Source: Hydrogenimonas sp.
Lineage (GTDB): Bacteria > Campylobacterota > Campylobacteria > Campylobacterales > Hydrogenimonadaceae
Assembly: GCA_003945285.1 (NCBI GenBank)
Contig: AP019005.1
Coordinates: 1,440,001-1,504,000, forward strand
Reading direction: 5' to 3'
Length of the DNA stretch: 64,000 bases
Shown piece by piece: positions 56,184 to 64,000 of the stretch. Position numbers and translations under genes: made by a program. How positions within the stretch are numbered: the first letter of the stretch is position 1; every line of letters starts with the position of its first letter. Under the pieces are notes generated by a model, which searched no databases, was not told the DNA's origin, and worked only from the letters and a program-made list of their open reading frames with translations.

Positions 56184-56829
56184 CCAATTCACCCTCATCG
56201 TTGAAATAGAGATAGTAGAGCAGATCTTTTTTCACACTCTCTCCGGCAAGATACCTTAAAGCGAGATTGGCCTGCAGCGATGCGATGTGCATAACTATCG
56301 GTGCGGCAATGCCGGCCGGTTTGCGGTCCGTAATCTTGAAAGCATCGAAGCTGCTTCTCTCGATGAAGCAGACCTGTCCGTTGAAAGCTTCGACCGAGCC
56401 GTATATCCATGGGGCTCCGATCTGTTTTGCATACAGGTCTATCTGCGCACGGCTCGGCAGGTTGTCGGTTGCGTCCAGTATGAGGTCGTACTCTCTCGGC
56501 ATCTTAGCGAACTCATCGAATCTTACCGTATAGGGAGTCACTTCGACGAAGGGGCAGCGGCTTTCTACCAGTTCGGCCGCAACTTCAGCCTTGAGCCTTC
56601 CCTCGTCACCCACCCTGAAAGCGATCTGCCTGTGGATATTGTGAACCGAAACCTCATCGAAATCGACAAGGTCGATATGCCCTACTCCGCTGGCTCCAAG
56701 GGCTATGGCCAGTGAGCTCCCCAGACCGCCGGAGCCTATGATGGCGATCTTTTTCTCCTGCAGCGAGGCTTGGGTATCCTCACCCCAGAGCATTACCTGC
56801 CGATTGAAATAGTGGAAATACTCCTCCAT
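56152..56829 (-). CDS. MoeB/ThiF-family ubiquitin-like-protein-activating enzyme
   Basis: A 225-residue E1-like adenylyltransferase with nucleotide motif IIGSGGLGSSLAIALGASGV (residues 30-49), LVDFDEVSVHNIHRQIAF (the Arg finger and Asp) and DATDNLPSRAQIDLYAKQ. It would activate the C-terminus of a sulfur-carrier protein (MoaD or ThiS). The usual C-terminal rhodanese domain is missing and the paired CxxC zinc sites are not seen, so it is the short HesA/MoeB type. MoaD-type activation would serve the molybdopterin enzyme at 31-36 kb, but thiamine synthesis is equally possible. It is the last gene of the ileS-metX-xseB run. Confidence 0.87.
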   Translation of the reverse strand: MEEYFHYFNRQVMLWGEDTQASLQEKKIAIIGSGGLGSSLAIALGASGVGHIDLVDFDEVSVHNIHRQIAFRVGDEGRLKAEVAAELVESRCPFVEVTPYTVRFDEFAKMPREYDLILDATDNLPSRAQIDLYAKQIGAPWIYGSVEAFNGQVCFIERSSFDAFKITDRKPAGIAAPIVMHIASLQANLALRYLAGESVKKDLLYYLYFNDEGELVTQKFQMPVQ

Positions 56830-56870
56830 CTTAAACTCCGTTTTTCGGAGATTATAGCATATTAATTTTT

Positions 56871-57668
56871 CTAATCGGATCTTACTTTCAGCTGTTTTTC
56901 GAAACCCCAGGCCCTTTTGGCCTCCCTGGCCGCCTTTCTGTCGACAGGAACTACCATGAGGGACTCTTTGTCTTCAAGCAGGTTCAAAACCTCGCCTCTG
57001 GGGTCGACAAGCATTGAATCTCCGTAAAACTTCCACTTCAGCTCCCGGTCCGTATAGTCTCCGACCCTGTTGGCACGGAGAATATATATATTGTGCAGAA
57101 AGGCTCTGGTTTTTAGAATCTCTCTCCACCTGTTGTGCGATTCGAACGTAGAGGAGGTAGGCAGAAGCAGAACATCCACGTCACGGGCGTTCAGACGGTC
57201 GAAAAAATGGTTGAAATGGAGTTCGTACCCACCGATGACACCGAACCGCATCCCCCTGTGTGTAAAGACCATGGGATCTTCAAGCGGCTTCACTTCGTTT
57301 GCGAAGAAGCCGGCTTCGTCCCAGTGCCCGTAGTCCATAAGGATCTGCTGATTGTAGGTATGGGTACTTTTCGGCGAAACCTTTACGACCGTTTTGTAGC
57401 ACTTGCCCCCTTTTACCTGAACGAGCGGCGCGACCACGACGATATCGTACTTTCTGCTCAGCTCCTTTATCATCGCCAGATGGTGGTCGCTCTGATCTTT
57501 TATCATATTGGCCGGCATCTTCTCAAGCTCTTTGAAGAAGTGGTTGAGTACATACTCCCCGAGCAGTATGATCTCCACATCTTTCGCTCTTGCCGTCTTG
57601 AAGTAGTGGTCCAGCGCATTGGGACTCATACCCTGTGTAGGCATCTGAAGCGCGGCGATACGGATCAC
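56871..57668 (-). CDS. Nitrilase-fold protein with catalytic Cys and Lys replaced
   Basis: A 265-residue carbon-nitrogen hydrolase homologue. The glutamate of the catalytic triad is kept (LLGEYVLN, Glu38), but the lysine position reads YNQQILMD (Gln107 instead of Lys) and the cysteine elbow reads FGVIGGYELHF, with Gly147 where the family has Cys (GxxxCYE). Two of the three catalytic residues are therefore lost and normal amidase activity is unlikely. The fold is otherwise complete (PTSSTFESHNRWREILKTRA, YGDSMLVDPRGEVL). It overlaps xseB by 4 nt. It may be a non-catalytic scaffold or regulator; the unbroken frame argues against a decaying gene. Confidence 0.85.
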   Translation of the reverse strand: MIRIAALQMPTQGMSPNALDHYFKTARAKDVEIILLGEYVLNHFFKELEKMPANMIKDQSDHHLAMIKELSRKYDIVVVAPLVQVKGGKCYKTVVKVSPKSTHTYNQQILMDYGHWDEAGFFANEVKPLEDPMVFTHRGMRFGVIGGYELHFNHFFDRLNARDVDVLLLPTSSTFESHNRWREILKTRAFLHNIYILRANRVGDYTDRELKWKFYGDSMLVDPRGEVLNLLEDKESLMVVPVDRKAAREAKRAWGFEKQLKVRSD

Positions 57669-57883
57669 GACTCGTCTCCGTTCCCGATTTCACTCTTCTC
57701 TATGGTCTCCACTTCGAGTTTGGCGTTCTCCAGTATGGTCCCCGCCTCCTTCAGCAGCTCCATCCCCTCTTTATAGAGCTGCACACTCTCCTCCAGAGGG
57801 ATCTCGGGGTCCATCAGCCTCTCCATTATCTTTTTTGCCGCCTCGATCTTCCCTTCGAAGTCCATATCTCTCTTTTCAGCCAC
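57665..57883 (-). CDS. xseB: Exodeoxyribonuclease VII small subunit
   Basis: A 72-residue helical protein with the XseB core (FEGKIEAAKKIMERLMDPEI, then LEESVQLYKEGMELLKEA), the small subunit that binds XseA to form the processive single-strand exonuclease VII. The length is typical (70-80). The large-subunit gene is not in the window. It overlaps the nitrilase-fold gene by 4 nt (ATGA). A type-A repeat separates it from metX. Confidence 0.92.
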   Translation of the reverse strand: MAEKRDMDFEGKIEAAKKIMERLMDPEIPLEESVQLYKEGMELLKEAGTILENAKLEVETIEKSEIGNGDES

Positions 57884-57902
57884 GAAACTCCTTTAATTAC
57901 GA

Positions 57903-58027
57903 TCTGATATTACGCAAAGCTTGAGCCAAGCCCAAGCTTTGGCGGGGACTGACCGTCCCCTGCACCCCCCTAAAGCTTCGAAATCGTAGATTTCGAGATG
58001 GCGTTACGCTTTTTGCGTAACATCAGT
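57903..58027. repeat. Intergenic inverted-repeat element, type A, complete copy
   Basis: A 125-bp element with left end TCTGATATTACGCAAA and right end TTTGCGTAACATCAGT. The interior has CGAAATC-GTA-GATTTCG and, near the right end, GTTACGC-TTTTT-GCGTAAC, a strong hairpin. Only 3 bp separate it from the metX stop codon, so it lies in the metX 3' end and the xseB 5' leader. Confidence 0.83.
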
Positions 58028-58030
58028 AAG

Positions 58031-59131
58031 TTATTTCAAAACATCCGCAACGTAGTCTGCAAACTTCTCCACTTCTACGAGAAACGCATCGTGACCGTAG
58101 TCGCTATCCACCTCGTAGTAGCTGACCAGGCCGCTCTGCCCCTGGGCATCCATCACTATCTTTATCTCTTTCATCTCTTCGGGCATAAAGAGGAGGTCCC
58201 TGCTGAAAGAGATGAGATGAAGATCCGTTTTTATTCTGCCGAGCGCCTCATCCAGCGTGTCGTATCCCCTCGAGATGTCGAAGATGTTTATCGCTTTGGT
58301 TATATAGAGGTAACTGAGAGGGTCGAACCATTTGCTGAACCCGTAACCGTTGTACTCCAGGTAACGCTCGACCTGGAACTTGCCGAAAAGCTCGAAAAGT
58401 CCGTCCGTCTCGACGTAACTGCGTCCGAACTTTCTGTCCATCGACTCGGGACTCAGATAGCTTATATGTCCCGCCATACGGCCGACAGCCAATCCTGTAA
58501 ACCCCTCTTCCGCAAAATCGCCCGGCTCGTAGTTTCCGTTTTTGAATCTGGGATCTTTGATTATCGCTTCCTGAACGACCTTGTTGAAGGCTATCGCCCA
58601 TGGGCGGGTAGCGTGCGTCGCGGCCATCGCGATGGTATGCTTCGCCAGACCCGGGTACTCCACCGCAAAACGGAGAGCCTGCATTCCACCCATCGAGCCG
58701 CCTATGACGGCGTGCAGCCGATCGATGCCCAGGCGGCTCAGAAGTATCCGCTGCGCCTTGACCATATCTTTTACCGTTACAACGGGAAACCGCAGACGGT
58801 AGCGCTCTTCACCGGGATAGATTTTGGACATCGGGCCTGTAGAGCCGTAGCAGCTTCCGATGACATTTACACATATCACGAAGTAGCGCTCCGTATCTAC
58901 GGCCTTTCCGTCACCTATCAGCGCGTCCCACCAGCCCGGTTTTCTGTCTCCTTCATAGAGACCTGCGGCATGGTGGCTTCCGCTGAGGGCGTGCGTGATG
59001 AGTACGGCGTTGCTCTTCTCTTCGTTAAGCTCTCCGTAGGTCTCGTAGACCAGTTCGTACGGTTCGAGAATACGGCCGCTCTCCAGATATAGAGCATTCG
59101 TAAAGATCTCTTTACGTGTATCTATTTTCAA
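58031..59131 (-). CDS. metX: Homoserine O-acetyltransferase (MetX)
   Basis: An alpha/beta-hydrolase acetyltransferase that makes O-acetylhomoserine for methionine synthesis. About 366 residues from the TTG at 59131 (LKIDTRKEIF), preceded by GGCGGAG; an upstream in-frame TTG at 59155 would add eight residues without a better ribosome site. The family segment is LITHALSGSHHAAG, the nucleophile elbow is GGSMGGMQAL (Ser about 141), and the catalytic Asp and His are in the last 60 residues (SRDLLFMPEEM, DYGHDAFL). It lies 41 nt after guaB and immediately before a type-A repeat. Confidence 0.94.
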   Translation of the reverse strand: MKIDTRKEIFTNALYLESGRILEPYELVYETYGELNEEKSNAVLITHALSGSHHAAGLYEGDRKPGWWDALIGDGKAVDTERYFVICVNVIGSCYGSTGPMSKIYPGEERYRLRFPVVTVKDMVKAQRILLSRLGIDRLHAVIGGSMGGMQALRFAVEYPGLAKHTIAMAATHATRPWAIAFNKVVQEAIIKDPRFKNGNYEPGDFAEEGFTGLAVGRMAGHISYLSPESMDRKFGRSYVETDGLFELFGKFQVERYLEYNGYGFSKWFDPLSYLYITKAINIFDISRGYDTLDEALGRIKTDLHLISFSRDLLFMPEEMKEIKIVMDAQGQSGLVSYYEVDSDYGHDAFLVEVEKFADYVADVLK

Positions 59132-59172
59132 ACGACTCCGCCCTCTCTTTCGCAATCATCCGGATCAATATC

Positions 59173-61978
<2,806 letters not shown>

Positions 61979-61982
<4 letters not shown>

Positions 61983-62098
61983 CCTTCTCTCCTTTTCTTC
62001 ATCTTCAACAGAACGATACCGAGAGCTATAGCGACGAAGATGGCCGCGACGGTCTCGGCTATAACCGGCCAGGTTACCGGTTTTGCAAGATCAAACAT
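61979..62098 (-). CDS. 39-residue single-helix membrane protein between ileS and gatA
   Basis: A tiny open frame coding for [10 protein letters not shown] followed by [20 protein letters not shown] and the basic end LKMKKRREG: one membrane helix of about 22 residues with a positive cytoplasmic tail. The ATG at 62098 overlaps the ileS stop (62091-62093) and has GAGGG at about 7 nt; its own stop overlaps the gatA start (TTGA). Double coupling to both neighbours and a proper helix with basic end argue that it is translated. Its function is unknown. Confidence 0.72.
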
Positions 62099-64000
62099 TC
62101 AAAACCCTCGCACACCTCTCGCACAGCGCATCCTCTTCCGGTGCCGCAAAGCGCCAGCAGCGCGGACACTTGTGACCGGAAGCCCTGACTATCTCGAATC
62201 TGTCACCCTCCACTTCGAACTCTCCAAGCACCTCCCGGCCGCCTGAACCGATCTCGCTGACTACAAACCAGTCCTCGGCATCCTTTTCGCTCAGAACGGA
62301 GAGTCTCTCACTCTCTGTCACTACGGCAAGCTCCAGGGTCTGCTTTATGACACCCTCTTTCTTGAGGCGGTCGACGATTTCAAAGAAGGCCTCTCTGGCA
62401 GCCGTCAGATACCTCTCATCGAGCAGGGTCTCAGGTTTTTCCAGCGGCTCGTAACGGAAGTCGAAGATATCTTTCGCTTCACCCTTTATCACGCCCGGAG
62501 CGTACTCCAGCAGTTCGTCGCATGTATACGTAAGAACCGGAGCGACAAGCGGAATGAGCGCCCTGGCGATCATAGCCACGGCGCTCTGGCTGCTCCTTCT
62601 TATCGTACTCTCCTTCTCTTCACAGTAGAGGCGGTCCTTGGTGATATCCAGATAGATGCCGCTGAGCTCGTTGGTTATGAAGTTGTTGAGAAGATGGAAA
62701 CCTCTCGAGTAGTCGTAGTTGTCGAACGACTCCCTCATAGAGTCGAATACCTCGGCGGCCTTCCTTACTATCCAGCGGTCGAGCTCACCCATCTCTTTGA
62801 GCGGAAGGGTCCTATCCAGGTCATCCACGTTCGCGAGCAGAAAGCGGAAGGTGTTTCTGATTTTACGGTAGTTTTCCGAAATCTGTTTCAGTATCGCATC
62901 GCTTATCTTCAGGTCGCTCTTGTACTCGCTCATGGCGACCCAGAGACGAAGAATCTCGCTTCCGTACTTTTTCGCCACCTCGTCCGGTGCGACGACATTC
63001 CCCTTCGACTTAGACATCTTCTCGCCCCTCTCGTCGACGGTGAAGCCGTGCGTGAGAATGGCTTTGTACGGCGCTTTGTGCTCAACGGCGCACCCCAGAA
63101 GCAGTGAGCTCTGGAACCATCCCCTGTGCTGGTCGCTGCCCTCGAGATAGAGATCGGCCGGGAACTCTCCGGCGTCGTAGTTTCTGGATTTGAGCACCGC
63201 ATACCACGTAGAACCGCTGTCGAACCAGACATCGAGAATATCCATAACCTTTTCGAGATCTTTCGGATCGTAACCGCTTCCCGGGTAGAGAAGCTCTTCG
63301 ACACTCATATCGTACCAGGCGTCGCACCCCTTCATCTCGAAGATCATCGCTATGAAGTTCAGAACCTTCTCGTCGAGTATCACCTCTCCAGTCTTTTTGT
63401 TGCGGAAGAAGGCGATGGGAACACCCCAGTCCCTCTGGCGGCTTATACACCAGTCGGGGCGCCCTTCGACCATCGAAGTGAGACGGTTGCGACCCCACTC
63501 GGGGTAGAACTTCGTCTTGCCTATCTCACCCAGAGCGATCTCCCTGAGGCTCTTCTCTTCGCCTTCCGGTTTTCCGTCTATGCTGATGAACCACTGTTTC
63601 GTAGCGCGGAAGATGAGCGGCGTATGGCTTCGCCAGCAGTGCGGATAGGAGTGTGTAAACTTCTCCACCTTCAAAAGCGCTTTGCCGAGGTGCTTCAGTA
63701 TCTCCTCGTTCGCTTCGAAAATATGTTTACCGACAAACTCTTCGGCATTCGGCAGAAGAGCCAGACCGACTACGGACTCATCGAATCTCCCCTCTTCATC
63801 TACAGGCATTATCACATCGAGCCCGTATTTCAGCCCTACCCTGTAGTCATCCTCTCCGTGCCCCGGAGCGGTATGTACCGCCCCCGTTCCGTTCTCCATC
63901 AGGACATGTTCGCCCAGAACTATGCGCGACGGCCTGCCGTTGAGCGGGTTTATGGCGATCTCCCCTTCCAGATCTCTTGCGGGAATTCGCATCTCGATAG
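62091..64000 (-). CDS. ileS: Isoleucyl-tRNA synthetase, C-terminal two thirds
   Basis: Isoleucyl-tRNA synthetase; about 636 of the usual 910-930 residues are in the window and the N-terminus with the HIGH motif lies beyond the edge. The CP1 editing domain is partly present at the start (GTGAVHTAPGHGEDDY), followed by the class I KMSKS loop (GEKMSKSKGNVV) and tryptophan/isoleucine specificity region (RPDWCISRQRDWGVPIAF). The C-terminal zinc site CPRCWRF...CERC is kept. It heads the minus-strand run to moeB. The first in-frame ATG (63992) is internal. Confidence 0.95.
   Translation of the reverse strand, partial: IEMRIPARDLEGEIAINPLNGRPSRIVLGEHVLMENGTGAVHTAPGHGEDDYRVGLKYGLDVIMPVDEEGRFDESVVGLALLPNAEEFVGKHIFEANEEILKHLGKALLKVEKFTHSYPHCWRSHTPLIFRATKQWFISIDGKPEGEEKSLREIALGEIGKTKFYPEWGRNRLTSMVEGRPDWCISRQRDWGVPIAFFRNKKTGEVILDEKVLNFIAMIFEMKGCDAWYDMSVEELLYPGSGYDPKDLEKVMDILDVWFDSGSTWYAVLKSRNYDAGEFPADLYLEGSDQHRGWFQSSLLLGCAVEHKAPYKAILTHGFTVDERGEKMSKSKGNVVAPDEVAKKYGSEILRLWVAMSEYKSDLKISDAILKQISENYRKIRNTFRFLLANVDDLDRTLPLKEMGELDRWIVRKAAEVFDSMRESFDNYDYSRGFHLLNNFITNELSGIYLDITKDRLYCEEKESTIRRSSQSAVAMIARALIPLVAPVLTYTCDELLEYAPGVIKGEAKDIFDFRYEPLEKPETLLDERYLTAAREAFFEIVDRLKKEGVIKQTLELAVVTESERLSVLSEKDAEDWFVVSEIGSGGREVLGEFEVEGDRFEIVRASGHKCPRCWRFAAPEEDALCERCARVLNV

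Overview
The window looks like chromosome from a chemolithoautotrophic member of the Campylobacterota (Epsilonproteobacteria). Four things point there: an ATP-citrate lyase pair for the reductive TCA cycle, the radical-SAM enzyme MqnE of the futalosine menaquinone route, a fused IspDF followed by an orphan HP1021/Cj1608-type regulator and PgpA, and a molybdoenzyme locus with NrfD, ferredoxin and TorD proteins. Base composition is moderate to GC-rich for this phylum, which would fit a Hydrogenimonas- or Nitratifractor-like genus; that placement is only a guess. I found no rRNA, tRNA, CRISPR array or intact transposase gene.

Layout. 1-6618, minus strand: mqnE, a purine phosphoribosyltransferase, pabA/trpG, a membrane protein, aclB and aclA (cut by the window edge). 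6680-9220: glnD. 9272-11827, minus: thiC and mrp. 11965-16636, plus: ispDF, HP1021-like regulator, ATP-sulfurylase-like gene, pgpA and an RNA methyltransferase. 16637-21771: a horizontally acquired-looking Rhs island (1300-aa Rhs protein with a phospholipase-A2-like tip, an overlapping candidate immunity gene and a displaced second tip). 21779-24154: phosphoesterase and a chemotaxis transducer. 24168-36259, minus: an 11-gene run encoding a molybdenum/iron-sulfur respiratory enzyme, its chaperone and ferredoxin, two accessory proteins of unknown role, BatA/BatB/BatD-type proteins and a small cytochrome c. 36652-45305: a phosphate regulon (sensor kinase, PhoB-like regulator and PhoU on minus; PstS, porin, PstC, PstA and PstB on plus). 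45514-49945: coiled-coil protein, KatG and a SagB-type oxidoreductase. 50268-51851: a PiT phosphate transporter. 51989-56183: an overlapping set of TonB-type receptor, small periplasmic protein and GGDEF-EAL enzyme. 56152-64000, minus: ileS (cut), a 39-aa membrane protein, gatA, guaB, metX, xseB, a nitrilase-fold protein lacking its catalytic cysteine, and a MoeB/ThiF-type protein.

A family of short elements with terminal inverted repeats close to ACTGATGTTACGCAAA runs through the intergenic spaces. There are eight full or broken copies plus one solo end, in three internal types (A about 125 bp, B about 152-167 bp, C about 111 bp). One type-B copy has perfect 18-bp ends flanked by TA, as expected of a non-autonomous (MITE-like) element. 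B copies carry a hairpin with A/T flanks that reads as a two-way terminator. Copies cluster around phosphate genes: they bracket pstB, and one supplies the apparent -10 box of the PiT promoter.

Three promoters (pstS, pstC, pit) share an 11-bp-spaced direct repeat of GTAAC-like half-sites placed exactly 11 nt before a -10 hexamer, a likely binding site for the PhoB-like regulator encoded here. The most novel-looking systems are the repeat family with its link to phosphate promoters, the Rhs toxin/immunity island, the receptor/periplasmic protein/c-di-GMP enzyme operon, and the molybdoenzyme-Bat operon.
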